From the NCBI RefSeq assembly GCF_000956505.1, contig NZ_JYIX01000033.1:62001-126000 (forward strand): 64,000 nt of DNA, written 5' to 3'. Below the pieces are notes generated by a model that saw only the letters and a program-made list of their open reading frames with translations, did no database searches and was not told the origin of the DNA. How positions within the stretch are numbered: position 1 is the stretch's first letter; each line of letters opens with the position of its first letter. Both the position numbers and the translations under genes were made by a program. Of the stretch, positions 51,649 through 60,581 are shown in pieces. Source of the DNA: Microbacterium azadirachtae (lineage in GTDB: Bacteria; Actinomycetota; Actinomycetes; Actinomycetales; Microbacteriaceae).

Positions 51649-52823
51649 CCGCGAAGGAGGGCCGACGCTGTCTTCGCAAGAGGCGGCAGCGCCTCGGTGA
51701 TGCGCACCGCGCCGTCGAGCGTGCGCATCGTGAGTCGCAGGGACCCCCGATCCGCCTGGATGTCGATCCAGGTCGCCGCCTCCGCGGAGGAGGCGTCGAG
51801 GTCGGGGCCTCCCGCCACGACCTGCGCGTACGGGAACTCCTGATCGGCCGGGATCAGGGCGGGTTCGTGCGTGTGGCCGGAGACGACGAGCTGGGCGCCC
51901 CAGGCGACGAGCGCGTCGTGCCAGGCGTCGCGGCTCATCCGGCTGAACCAGTCGTACCCCTCCCGGTCGTAGTCGGCAGGGACCTCGTCGACCCAGCGCA
52001 GCGGGATGTGGCAGAACACGAGACGGTACGGGGCATCGCGGATCTCGGGCCGCGCCGTCGCCTCCCGCAGCCACTGCGCCTGCTCGGCGCGGAGCGGCTC
52101 GAACGCGACGCGGCCGCGGAACGTCGGGTGCGCATCGGGCTTGTCCTCGCCGGTGTGCAGGAAGACGCAGGCCACGGGGCCGATCCGCGCGGCCGAGAAT
52201 GGCCGTGCGTCACGGGTCGCGACGTACTCCTGCAGCCGGAAGGCCCAGTCGCCGCGGACATCGTGGTTGCCGATCAGCACCTCCAGCGGCCGGCCTGCGC
52301 TGATGTCGCGCTGCGCAGGGGAGAGCACGGTGTCGGCGAAACGGTCGGGTGTGGTCCAGTCGTTGCAGAGATCCCCGTTCCACACGAGCAGGTCGACGGA
52401 GGGCGTCTGCGCGTCGAGGGCGCGGATCGTGTCGTCGCGCTGGTGGGTGTCGTTCCAGACGGCGATCCTCGCGCTCTCGGCGGATCCGTCCAGCAGGCGC
52501 ACGATCTTCCACGCGCTCACATGCCGCACTGCGGGATCGGCGACGGACACGGTCACCGCGCGCACCTGCACGTCGGCGCCGGTGGGAAGTCCGTCGGCGC
52601 GCACGCGCAGCACGTGCGCGCTCTGCGGAGTCATGCCGAACGCGTCCATCCGGGCGTCGCCATGGGCGTCGCCATGGGCGTCGCCGGAGCGCCACTCCAG
52701 CCATCCGCGGCTGAGCCCTGCTACCGCCCACACCGCCTCGAAGCCGTCGGGGCGCAGCGCCATGATCACCAGCGGACTCCTCACGAGAGTCTCGCCGCCA
52801 GGGGCGTGCAGCGCGTCGGTCAT
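51645..52823 (-). CDS. Calcineurin-like metallophosphoesterase
   Basis: 392 residues. A roughly 110-residue beta-rich N-terminal domain precedes the phosphoesterase core: VWNDTHQR, then LLVWNGDLCND, IGNHDVRGDW, VFCHIPLRW and VVSGHTHEPAL supply the metal ligands. No signal peptide. Near residue 47 a 12-bp DNA repeat (52652-52686) encodes GDAHGDAHGDAR. The first and last codons overlap the flanking genes by 4 bp each. It probably removes a phosphate or cleaves a diester from a sugar processed by the neighbouring DUF5054 hydrolase (inference). Confidence 0.88.
   Translation of the reverse strand: MTDALHAPGGETLVRSPLVIMALRPDGFEAVWAVAGLSRGWLEWRSGDAHGDAHGDARMDAFGMTPQSAHVLRVRADGLPTGADVQVRAVTVSVADPAVRHVSAWKIVRLLDGSAESARIAVWNDTHQRDDTIRALDAQTPSVDLLVWNGDLCNDWTTPDRFADTVLSPAQRDISAGRPLEVLIGNHDVRGDWAFRLQEYVATRDARPFSAARIGPVACVFLHTGEDKPDAHPTFRGRVAFEPLRAEQAQWLREATARPEIRDAPYRLVFCHIPLRWVDEVPADYDREGYDWFSRMSRDAWHDALVAWGAQLVVSGHTHEPALIPADQEFPYAQVVAGGPDLDASSAEAATWIDIQADRGSLRLTMRTLDGAVRITEALPPLAKTASALLRG
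52652..52686 (+). repeat. 12-bp coding microsatellite
   Basis: Two to three copies of GGGCGTCGCCAT in frame inside the phosphoesterase gene, giving GDAH repeats; copy number may vary between strains without frameshift. Confidence 0.75.
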
Positions 52824-55045
52824 CGGGTCTCCTCGTCGGGATCGAAGGCGCTGCCGAGGTCCAGCTCGAACCGATAGCGCAGGTCGTCGTCGAACCACAT
52901 CCGGAAGTTCGTCCCCCACACATTGTTATGCAGGTTGACCGCGAAGCCGTCGGCGGGGTCCGGCAGCGCGTCCTCGAAGCGCAGCAGAGCGGGGGCTCCG
53001 ACGGCGACGAGCGGTGCGTCGATCGTGCGGATATGCACGGGACGCGTCCCGTCGCGGTCCGCGCTCGTCGCGGCGTGCAGGGTGCGGTTGCCGCGGCTCA
53101 CCACGCGGCGCGGGTCGACCGCGACGCCGAGCTTCTGCAGCGTCCACGTGCCGTCGGCTGCCGTGTCGCCAGGCGCCGGCCGGAAGCCGAACCAGCTCGC
53201 CTCCGGCAGTCGGGACGCCTCGCGCCCGCACACGTCGAGCACGATCCGGATCGGCCCCGGACCCTGCGGGAACAGGTACTCGACCATGATCCGCGCCGGA
53301 GCTCCCGTCGCGGCGACGAGCTCCTCCGGGAGAGTCAGCTCGACGATCGCCGTGTCGGCGCCGTCGTCACCCGTGCTGGTCCGCAGGCCCTGAACCTCCG
53401 GGGCCGTGACGCGGGCGGGCAGCGTCTCCGCGATCGCGAGCCCGGGGCTCGCCTGGTCGGGGATCGCCCAGACGCCCGTGTGCGCGAGGTCGCGGCAGTA
53501 GTGCTGCAGCCAGCGCTGCTCGTCCCGCTCGTCGAAGGTCTGATGCCGGAACGAACCGAGAGTGTGCTCGGCGTCGGCCCACACGGAGCCGCGCTCGTCG
53601 CGCAGTCCGACGATGGCGCCGTCCGCGCCGAACCGCACCGCGAACCGCCCGAGCGTCACCTCCTCGCCGACCGTGCGGGGGCGCCCCGTGCGGGAGTCCG
53701 GAACCAGGGAACTACCGCGTCCCACTTCTGGCTCCTCCCGGGTCTGTTTTGCCGCCGGAATGGGGACATGGTGGGGGCGAAAGTGGGACACGGTTGGTTC
53801 GACGTCAGAGCCGGCGGCAGGACGCAGCGCGGCCAGGGCGGCACTGGCCTCGATGGCGCGCTCGGGCGCAAGGGCGGAGACCGCGGTATCGAGATGCGCG
53901 CGCTGCTCGGCCCAGGACGCCTCGAACCCCGAGTACGTGAGGCCCTGCGGTGACGGATGCTCCGCCCAGGCCCAGTCGTACGCCCGGGTCTGCACGGGGT
54001 TCGCGGCAGGGTCCACGAGGTCCCGGGCGCGGGCGGCCCTGAAGTCGGCCTTCGCGTAGTTCACGTAGTCCGGGAGATACGTCTTCAGATCCTCGCCCCA
54101 GGTGTGCTCGGCGATGCGCAGCAGGGCGACGCCGAGCTCGTGGTGCTCCGCGGACGAGGGATCCAGCAGGCCCTCCCGCAGCCACGCCGTCCGCAGCCGC
54201 TGCAGTACCCCGAGGCCTGCGGTGAGCAGGGGATCGGCGCCCGCGCCGTGGATCCAGGTGTCGCCGATCTCCTCGGTCACGACGGGAAGCGCCTCTCGAT
54301 GCGGGAGCAGGGCGCGGGCGAAGTCGTCGAGGCTCGAGGCCACGATCCGCGCGCCGGGGTGCGCGGCGGCGAGGGCGGCGAACAGTTCCTCCACCTCGGC
54401 GGCGGTGGGAGGACCGTTGTTGTCGCCGGTGTGCGCGAGGTGCAGCGCGTCGGACCCGCCGGGAACGACGGCGAGGTCGAGGCCCTCCGATCCGTAGGAG
54501 CGCGCGTAGTTCACGACGACCTCTGCGCCGCCGGGAGCGCGCCACACGAAGAACTCGGGCACGTCGGGCACCGCCGAGGCGCCGTTCACTCCGAGGTGGA
54601 GATACTCGATCCCGGCCGCAGCCAGCACCGGCACGAGCCCGATGGTGTGCCCGGGCACGTCGGTCATCTTCGCGGCGATCGTGCGACGGTCGTACCGCGC
54701 GTCGAGGCCGTGCGCGATCGAGGCGGCGAAGGCCGCGAGGGAGGGATCCATGAGCTCGGTGTGCGTGGTGAGCGCAAGCCCATGCCAGCGGATCCACCCC
54801 GCGCGCACGGCGGCATCGAGTCGCTCGGACTGGGCGGGGGAGCCTTGCCGCAGCACATGGTCGATGAGCCAGGAGCCCGTCGTCCAGACGAATCGTGCGG
54901 GGCCTCCGCGGCGATCGAGCTCCTCGGCGAGATCGATCGCGCGGGGGAGGTAGCGCTCGGTGTAGCCGGAGATCACGTCCCGGGCGAGGGCCGTGAAGCC
55001 GATGTCGAGGTGTGTCTTGAAGACGACGTGGATCGTGTCGATCAC
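52820..55045 (-). CDS. DUF5054 family (GH38-like) glycosyl hydrolase
   Basis: 741 residues, cytosolic. The N-terminus IHVVFKTHLDIGFTALARDV (5-24) has the HxD metal-site pattern of GH38-type alpha-mannosidases, and FVWTTGSWLIDHVL near 52-65, TDVPGHTIGLVPVL near 128-141 and AEHTWGEDLKTYLPDY near 313-328 match the DUF5054 group. A C-terminal beta-sandwich ends NLHNNVWGTNFRMWFDDDLR. Residues about 417-444 (PTVSHFRPHHVPIP and onward) are encoded by a family E DNA repeat read in frame. GTG 55045 is preceded by AAGGA. First gene of the operon with the phosphoesterase and EamA transporter. Substrate unknown. Confidence 0.85.
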   Translation of the reverse strand: MIDTIHVVFKTHLDIGFTALARDVISGYTERYLPRAIDLAEELDRRGGPARFVWTTGSWLIDHVLRQGSPAQSERLDAAVRAGWIRWHGLALTTHTELMDPSLAAFAASIAHGLDARYDRRTIAAKMTDVPGHTIGLVPVLAAAGIEYLHLGVNGASAVPDVPEFFVWRAPGGAEVVVNYARSYGSEGLDLAVVPGGSDALHLAHTGDNNGPPTAAEVEELFAALAAAHPGARIVASSLDDFARALLPHREALPVVTEEIGDTWIHGAGADPLLTAGLGVLQRLRTAWLREGLLDPSSAEHHELGVALLRIAEHTWGEDLKTYLPDYVNYAKADFRAARARDLVDPAANPVQTRAYDWAWAEHPSPQGLTYSGFEASWAEQRAHLDTAVSALAPERAIEASAALAALRPAAGSDVEPTVSHFRPHHVPIPAAKQTREEPEVGRGSSLVPDSRTGRPRTVGEEVTLGRFAVRFGADGAIVGLRDERGSVWADAEHTLGSFRHQTFDERDEQRWLQHYCRDLAHTGVWAIPDQASPGLAIAETLPARVTAPEVQGLRTSTGDDGADTAIVELTLPEELVAATGAPARIMVEYLFPQGPGPIRIVLDVCGREASRLPEASWFGFRPAPGDTAADGTWTLQKLGVAVDPRRVVSRGNRTLHAATSADRDGTRPVHIRTIDAPLVAVGAPALLRFEDALPDPADGFAVNLHNNVWGTNFRMWFDDDLRYRFELDLGSAFDPDEETR
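53713..53795 (+). repeat. Family E repeat (GTCCCACTT type) inside a CDS
   Basis: Begins CCGCGTCCCACTTCTGG, contains GCCGCCGGAATGGGGACATGG and ends AAAGTGGGACACGGTT. It aligns with the complement of 38284-38395. It is translated on the minus strand as part of the DUF5054 protein. Confidence 0.85.
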
Positions 55046-55122
55046 GAGGGATCCTTCCGAGGTCGGGATGAGATGCGGTGTCGCGGAGCGAGGATCCGTG
55101 TCGCGCGATCCAGCGCAGCGGT

Positions 55123-55163
55123 GCCGGCTCCGGACCGCACCCTGAGGCGGACCCGGAGCCGGC
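55123..55163. terminator. Hairpin terminator after GH5 gene
   Basis: GCCGGCTCCGG pairs with CCGGAGCCGGC around a 19-base loop that itself can pair (GGTCCGCC-type). It lies 7 bp beyond the GH5 stop on the minus strand. Confidence 0.7.
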
Positions 55164-55169
55164 GAAGGG

Positions 55170-57110
55170 TCACTGCAGCGGCTTGCAGAGCAGCGCGCTC
55201 GGCACGCCGCCCTGGACCCGCTGATAGGTGTAGGCGATTCCGGCCACGTACTCGCCGTCGGCGCACTGCCCCTTGAAGTGTCCCGGCGCCCAGTCGCTCG
55301 CCGTGGATCCCCCGCCCGCGGGCCGGTTGTCCGCCTGATCGAACCAGACGGTCCTCCCCGCGCTCGCCGGCAGCGCGCTCGTGGTCGGCGCGCACAGCAG
55401 CTTCGAGGTGGCCCAGCGGTTGGTCGTGCCGATCGTCAGGCTGAATCCGACGGCCAGCTGCCCTGCGGCGCACTGCAGCTTGCTGTAGCCGCCGGCCCAG
55501 TCCTGCTGCACGTTCGCCTCGTTCGCGACCACGTTCCGCACGGTCGTGGTGGCCGGCTGCGCGGCATCGGTGCAGAGTCCGCGGTTGATGCTGCGCGAGA
55601 CGCCCTGCAGACGTTCGGTGTCGGGGCAGACGCCCTTCCACTGACCCGGATCCCAGTCCGGGCGATCCTGCATGAGCGCGGAGGCGTTCGTGTCGGGCAG
55701 GTAGCTGTTGCTGCCGAGCATGTTCCATCGCGTCTCGACGGGCACCTGCCCTGTCCTGCCGACGCTCGTCACGAGCTTCTGCCAGCCGGTGTACCGCCAG
55801 TCGTCCGCGATGCTGATGCGGCTGCCGTCCGGCCGATAGCCGAGCAGGGCGAAGGTGTCGGCGAAGGCGCCGGACGCATCGGCCTGGGTGACGAGCGGCC
55901 AGGCGGCGAAGTCGGTGTCATTCGCGGCCAGGAGATCGGTGAAGGTGTTCCACCAGGCGATCTCCTTCTGATCGGTCTGACCGGCGCCGCGGGTGCCGAA
56001 CTCGCTCATCCACACCGGTGCCGTGTAGTGCTGTCCTGGCGTCGTGACGAACAGCACCTCCTGACGCACCGCGTCCGCGAGCTGGGTCGCCGTCATGTCG
56101 CGATAGCGCAGGTCGTGCGTCTCGCCCAGCCCCGTGGCCCCGGTGTGCTGCGGGCCGGTGAAGCCGTAGACGTGCGCCGCGTACACGAGCTTGTCGGGGC
56201 GCAGGATCGTATTGGAGATGTTCGCGACCGGCTTGAGCATCGGCCGGTCATGGTAGACGCCGTCCAGCGGCACGCCCTGCCAGTTGATGCCCTCCATGAT
56301 CACCAGGACGTCGGGGTTGGCGCGCTGGATCGCGATCGCGGCCTGCTGATACGCCTTGTAGAGGTCGTTGCCGTCGCCGCCGCCCCAGTTCGCGTCGTCC
56401 AGCAGATCGCGGCGCACCTCGTTGCGCAGATCCATGCCGACGACCCGCGGGTTGCCCCGGTACCGCTCGGTGAGCGCCACCCAGTCCGCGACCCACTTCT
56501 CGGTCGTCTGGCTGCTGTACCACTTCGTGTTTCCGTCGTCGTGGCTGCAGCACCAGCGCGACGTCGTGGTGTGGTTGTTCAGGATCACTGCGAAGCCGTC
56601 GGCGGTAAGGGCGGCGACCACGGCGTCGAAGATCTGCAGCGGCGTCTTACCGCGCAGCTGAGGGTTCGCGGTGACCGCCGCGTCCGGTACCGGTGCGGTC
56701 ATGCCGAGCATCTCGTTCGAGAAGGGCAGGCGGATGCTGTTGATCCCGAGCGAATGGAAATCGCTCAGCAGTGTCGGCAGCGTCACCCGGTCCAGCCCCA
56801 TCGGGATGTCGTAGCTGTCCCCGCTGTTGTGGGTGGCGGGGTCGTCCTTGGACCCGCTCCCGTTCCAGTGCCCCTGCGCTCCGTCCCAGTTCGCCGACAT
56901 CAGCTTGAAGCGGTCGCCGTCGGCGTCGACCACGTACCGCCCTCGGGTACTCAGCGGGGCCGTCCAGGATCCGGCGAGCTCGGCGCCCGTGAGCTGCGGG
57001 ATGGCCGCAGGGTGCGGCTGCGCCGCCGCGGGGGCCGGTGCTGCCAGGCCCGCGACCAGCGCCCCGGCGCAGAGCGCCGTGACCAGCCGTGTCCATCGTC
57101 GTCGTTGCAT
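55170..57110 (-). CDS. Secreted glycoside hydrolase family 5 enzyme with three Cys-containing C-terminal repeats
   Basis: 646 residues. A cleavable signal peptide (basic start, hydrophobic 9-25, likely cut after AAA near 30) is followed by a GH5 TIM barrel at about 45-440: acid/base Glu231 (DLRNEV) and nucleophile Glu370 (WMSEFGT), with HVYGF near 313. The last 190 residues contain three related units of 50-60 residues, each with a DW-x-G-x(F/Y)K-x-C start and an LLC-type end (DPGQWKGVCPD, DWAGGYSKLQCAAGQ, DWAPGHFKGQCADGE). ATG 57110 follows AAGGAG. It is divergent from the ABC importer and shares LacI-type sites. Likely an extracellular beta-glycanase (mannanase or glucanase type). Confidence 0.88.
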   Translation of the reverse strand: MQRRRWTRLVTALCAGALVAGLAAPAPAAAQPHPAAIPQLTGAELAGSWTAPLSTRGRYVVDADGDRFKLMSANWDGAQGHWNGSGSKDDPATHNSGDSYDIPMGLDRVTLPTLLSDFHSLGINSIRLPFSNEMLGMTAPVPDAAVTANPQLRGKTPLQIFDAVVAALTADGFAVILNNHTTTSRWCCSHDDGNTKWYSSQTTEKWVADWVALTERYRGNPRVVGMDLRNEVRRDLLDDANWGGGDGNDLYKAYQQAAIAIQRANPDVLVIMEGINWQGVPLDGVYHDRPMLKPVANISNTILRPDKLVYAAHVYGFTGPQHTGATGLGETHDLRYRDMTATQLADAVRQEVLFVTTPGQHYTAPVWMSEFGTRGAGQTDQKEIAWWNTFTDLLAANDTDFAAWPLVTQADASGAFADTFALLGYRPDGSRISIADDWRYTGWQKLVTSVGRTGQVPVETRWNMLGSNSYLPDTNASALMQDRPDWDPGQWKGVCPDTERLQGVSRSINRGLCTDAAQPATTTVRNVVANEANVQQDWAGGYSKLQCAAGQLAVGFSLTIGTTNRWATSKLLCAPTTSALPASAGRTVWFDQADNRPAGGGSTASDWAPGHFKGQCADGEYVAGIAYTYQRVQGGVPSALLCKPLQ

Positions 57111-57194
57111 GGAACCAACTCCTTCGTCATCGTCCATCGGAGAGTGCGTCTCCGGTCCGTCCCCGCCCGTCTTCGGGCGGATCCCCACCGGATT

Positions 57195-57208
57195 GGCAAC
57201 GTAAACAC
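57195..57208. promoter_or_regulatory. LacI-type operator, site 1
   Basis: GGCAACGTAAACAC; half of the shared consensus TTGTTTACGTWRCC on the opposite strand. It lies in the 189-bp gap between divergent GH5 and ABC genes. Confidence 0.6.
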
Positions 57209-57228
57209 GACCGTTGCGGAATCGTGAG

Positions 57229-57242
57229 TTGTTTACGTAACC
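57229..57242. promoter_or_regulatory. LacI-type operator, site 2
   Basis: TTGTTTACGTAACC, the best-matching copy; it also overlaps the -35 region of the TATAGT promoter at 57253-57258 that serves the ABC operon. Confidence 0.7.
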
Positions 57243-57252
57243 ATAGTGTGCC

Positions 57253-57258
57253 TATAGT
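57253..57258 (+). promoter_or_regulatory. -10 box of the ABC importer promoter
   Basis: TATAGT with TTGTTT at 57229-57234 (18-bp spacing) as a likely -35. It is flanked by operator sites on both sides. Confidence 0.5.
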
Positions 57259-57264
57259 GCCTTT

Positions 57265-57278
57265 GGTAACGCAAACAA
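57265..57278. promoter_or_regulatory. LacI-type operator, site 3
   Basis: GGTAACGCAAACAA, one base from the consensus, just downstream of the expected transcript start of the ABC operon. Confidence 0.65.
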
Positions 57279-57299
57279 TCACGAGGAAGTGAGGCACGG

Positions 57300-58193
57300 A
57301 TGTCGATCGCGATGACGGGGCTCCGACGCTCCCGCCGGTCCTGGGCGGGCTGGTGGTTCGTCGGTCCCTTCATGCTCGTGTTCGCGCTGGTGCTCATCGC
57401 ACCGCTGCTCTACGCGATCTATCTCAGCCTGTTCCGCGACTCCCTCATCGGCGGCACGCACTTCGTCGGACTGGAGAACTACGCGACCGCGATCGTCGAC
57501 CCGAAGTTCTGGGATGCGACGGGCCGGGTCGTCCTGTTCCTGTGCGTGCAGGTGCCGATCATGCTGGCCCTCGCGCTCCTGGCGGCCCTCGCCCTGGACA
57601 GCGCCCGGCTGAGGTTCGTGCCGCTGTACCGGCTGAGCATCTTCCTCCCGTACGCGGTGCCCGGCGTCGTGGCGGTCATGATCTGGGGCTACATGTACGG
57701 CGACCAGTTCGGCCTCGTCGCCGATCTGAACCGCTGGCTCGGCGACATCGTGCCCTCGCCCCTGTCCGAGAGCTTCATCCTTCCGGCGATCGGCAACATC
57801 GTGACCTGGGAGTTCGTGGGCTACAACATGCTGATCTTCTTCTCCGCGCTCCAAGCGGTGCCGCAGGAGCAGTACGAGGCCGCGGAGATCGACGGTGCCG
57901 GCGCGCTGCGCACGGTCTTCAGCATCAAGCTCCCGGCCATCCGCGGCGCGATCGTCGTGGCGACGATCTTCTCCATCATCGGCAGCTTCCAGCTCTTCAA
58001 CGAGCCGGCGGTGCTGCAGAAGATCGCGCCCAACGCGATCTCCAGCTACTTCACGCCGAACATGTACGCGTTCAACCTGTCGTTCGCCGGATCCCAGTTC
58101 AACTATGCGGCCGCGATCGCGATCATCTCCGGCGTGATCACGATGATCATCGCGTTCTTCGCGCAGTCCATGGGCTCGAAGGAGCAGAAGTGA
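57300..58193 (+). CDS. Carbohydrate ABC transporter permease (MalF-like)
   Basis: 297 residues, six predicted helices; EAA loop YEAAEIDGAGALRTVFSIKL near 197-216. SFILPAIGNIVTWEFVGYNM is typical of this group. First gene of an importer operon (permease, permease, binding protein, GH35) that is unusual only in placing the binding protein third. Start ATG 57300 follows a GAGG site. It overlaps the next gene by 1 base. Confidence 0.92.
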   Translation: MSIAMTGLRRSRRSWAGWWFVGPFMLVFALVLIAPLLYAIYLSLFRDSLIGGTHFVGLENYATAIVDPKFWDATGRVVLFLCVQVPIMLALALLAALALDSARLRFVPLYRLSIFLPYAVPGVVAVMIWGYMYGDQFGLVADLNRWLGDIVPSPLSESFILPAIGNIVTWEFVGYNMLIFFSALQAVPQEQYEAAEIDGAGALRTVFSIKLPAIRGAIVVATIFSIIGSFQLFNEPAVLQKIAPNAISSYFTPNMYAFNLSFAGSQFNYAAAIAIISGVITMIIAFFAQSMGSKEQK

Positions 58194-59167
58194 TGAGCGT
58201 CGTCGTCTCGAACAGCGCGGAGCAGCTGAACACCGAAGCCGTCGTCACAGGGCGCCGCCCGAGCCGCCTCGCGAGCGGCCGGATCCAGGGGCGGCCGTCC
58301 CGCCGCGGCGCCCGCCGCCCGGCGCGGCGCACGCGCACCTCGATCACCCTGATGATCGTCATGACGCTGATGCTCCTCTACAGCCTGGGGCCGCTGTTCT
58401 GGCTCGTGGTGAACTCCACCAAGTCGCGGCAGGACCTCTACGACACGTCGGGTCTGTGGTTCGGACCGAAGTTCTCCCTGTTCACCAACATCGCCGACGT
58501 GTTCGCGTACGACGACGGCGTCTTCCTGCGCTGGTTCCTGAACACCGTGCTCTACGTGGTGGTCGGCGCCGGCGGGGCGACCCTGCTGGCCACGCTTGCA
58601 GGCTACGGACTCGCGAAGTACCGGTTCCCCGGTCGTAAGGCGGTGTTCGCGATCATCCTCGGCGCGCTCGCCATCCCCGGATCCGTGCTCGCGGTGCCGC
58701 AGTTCCTGCTGTTCAGCAAGCTGGGTCTCACGAACACCCCTGCTGCCGTCGTCATCCCGTCGCTCGTGAGCGCGTTCGGACTGTACCTGGTGTGGGTCTA
58801 CGCCGCCGAGGCGATCCCCGACGAACTCATCGAGGCCGCCCGTCTGGACGGTGCGGGGGAGCTGCGGATCTTCTTCTCGATCTCGCTGCGCCAGCTCGCC
58901 CCGGCCTTCATCACGGTGCTGATGTTCGCGGTCGTCGCCACGTGGAACAACTACTTCCTGCCCCTCATCATGCTGTCCAGCCCGGAGTGGTACCCGCTCA
59001 CGGTCGGGCTCAGCCAGTGGGCATCCGCCTCGGCCTCGATCGGCACCCAGCCGATCCCGCAGCTGGTCATCACCGGATCGCTGCTGACCGTGCTGCCCAT
59101 CTCGGCCGCGTTCCTCTACCTGCAGCGCTACTGGCAGTCCGGCCTCGCCGCCGGAAGCGTCAAGTGA
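58193..59167 (+). CDS. Carbohydrate ABC transporter permease (MalG-like)
   Basis: 324 residues with a long basic N-terminal tail (about 45 residues, Arg-rich), then six helices and the EAA loop IEAARLDGAGELRIFFSISL near 216-235. ALAIPGSVLAVPQFLLFSKL is the characteristic helix. The ATG shares one base with the preceding stop. Confidence 0.92.
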   Translation: MSVVVSNSAEQLNTEAVVTGRRPSRLASGRIQGRPSRRGARRPARRTRTSITLMIVMTLMLLYSLGPLFWLVVNSTKSRQDLYDTSGLWFGPKFSLFTNIADVFAYDDGVFLRWFLNTVLYVVVGAGGATLLATLAGYGLAKYRFPGRKAVFAIILGALAIPGSVLAVPQFLLFSKLGLTNTPAAVVIPSLVSAFGLYLVWVYAAEAIPDELIEAARLDGAGELRIFFSISLRQLAPAFITVLMFAVVATWNNYFLPLIMLSSPEWYPLTVGLSQWASASASIGTQPIPQLVITGSLLTVLPISAAFLYLQRYWQSGLAAGSVK

Positions 59168-59246
59168 CGCCGCCGAATCTCTCCCCCCGCTTCGCACTCC
59201 CTCCGCACGCAAGACCTCTGCATCACCTCCTCGAAAGGACTTCGCA

Positions 59247-60566
59247 GTGAAGAAGAACATCTGGATGCGCGCCGCCGTCGTCGTCGGCGCGGTCTCTCTC
59301 ATGATGGGCGCCCTCGCGGGCTGCCAGAGCGGCAGCGACGCCGCCTCGGGCGGTTCGAAGGCCGACATCGACGCCGCCCTCAAGAAGGGCGGCGAGCTCA
59401 CCTGGTGGACCTGGAGCGACTCGACCCAGGCGCAGGCCGACGCCTTCACCAAGGAGCACCCGAATGTGAAGATCAAGGTCGTCAAGCTGGACAACCCCGA
59501 CGCGGCCGTGACCAAACTCCAGAACGCCGTCAAGGCAGGATCCGGTGCTCCCGACATCGTGCCGGTCGAGTACCAGACCATGCCGCAGCTGACCATGGCC
59601 GGCGCGCTCGCCGACATGACCTCCTTCGGCTTCGACAGCTACAAGGACCAGTTCACGGCATCGACCTGGAGCTCCGTCACCGTGAACGGCAAGCTCGTCG
59701 GGATCCCGATGGACTCCGGCCCCATGGTCTTCATCTACAACAAGGACCTCTACGCGGCCGCGGGCATCACCGAGGCGCCGAAGACCTGGGACGAGTTCGT
59801 CAAGGACAGTGCGGCCATCCACGCGAAGGATCCCAGCACCTACATCGCCACCGGCGGCGACGCGGGCTTCTTCACCAGCATGATCTGGGCGTCCGGCGGG
59901 CACCCCTTCGCCGTGGACGGCGAGAAGGTCACGATCAACCTGCAGGACGAGGGCAGTAAGAAGTTCGCCGACACCTGGGGCGGCATGCTGCAGCGCGGCG
60001 AGCTCTCGCCGCTGGCCACCTGGTCGGACGAGTGGAGCAAGGCGCTGAACCAGGACAAGCTCGCCACCCTGATGATGGGCTCCTGGATGATCTCCGGCAT
60101 GGAGGACCACGGCGCGGGGAAGTGGCAGGTCGCGCCGATGCCGACCTGGGACGGCACTCCCGGATCCGCCGAGAACGGCGGCAGCGGCCTGAGCGTCACC
60201 GATCAGAGCAAGAACAAGGCGCTCGCGGCGGGGGTGCTGCAGTTCATGGCGGACGGCGCGGGCCGAGACCTCATCAACAAGAACGGCTTCCCGTCGACGG
60301 TCAAGGAGTTCGACAACCCCGAGTGGGCGAACATGACGTTCAAGGCCTACGGTGACCAGAAGCCGAACCCGGTCGGCGCCGACTCGGCGAAGTCGGTCAT
60401 CACGGGATGGCAGTACCTGCCCTACCAGGGCTACGCCAACAACGTCTTCGGCGACTCGGTCGGCAAGGCCATCGGCGCCAAGGGAGACCTCAACACGGCG
60501 CTGCAGGAGTGGCAGAAGACGCTCGTCGACTACGGCAACGCGCAGGGGTTCCAGGTCAACAAGTAG
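59247..60566 (+). CDS. Carbohydrate ABC transporter substrate-binding lipoprotein
   Basis: 439 residues. Signal peptide with lipobox LAGC and Cys26; the mature protein starts with a family 1 solute-binding fold (GELTWWTWSDSTQAQADAFT, then SGAPDIVPVEYQTMPQLTMA). GTG 59247 follows a GAAAGGA site. Third gene of the operon under the LacI-type sites; the adjoining GH35 and alpha-galactosidase-like genes suggest a galactose-containing oligosaccharide as ligand. Confidence 0.92.
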   Translation: MKKNIWMRAAVVVGAVSLMMGALAGCQSGSDAASGGSKADIDAALKKGGELTWWTWSDSTQAQADAFTKEHPNVKIKVVKLDNPDAAVTKLQNAVKAGSGAPDIVPVEYQTMPQLTMAGALADMTSFGFDSYKDQFTASTWSSVTVNGKLVGIPMDSGPMVFIYNKDLYAAAGITEAPKTWDEFVKDSAAIHAKDPSTYIATGGDAGFFTSMIWASGGHPFAVDGEKVTINLQDEGSKKFADTWGGMLQRGELSPLATWSDEWSKALNQDKLATLMMGSWMISGMEDHGAGKWQVAPMPTWDGTPGSAENGGSGLSVTDQSKNKALAAGVLQFMADGAGRDLINKNGFPSTVKEFDNPEWANMTFKAYGDQKPNPVGADSAKSVITGWQYLPYQGYANNVFGDSVGKAIGAKGDLNTALQEWQKTLVDYGNAQGFQVNK

Positions 60567-60581
60567 TCCGACCTCTGTTCC

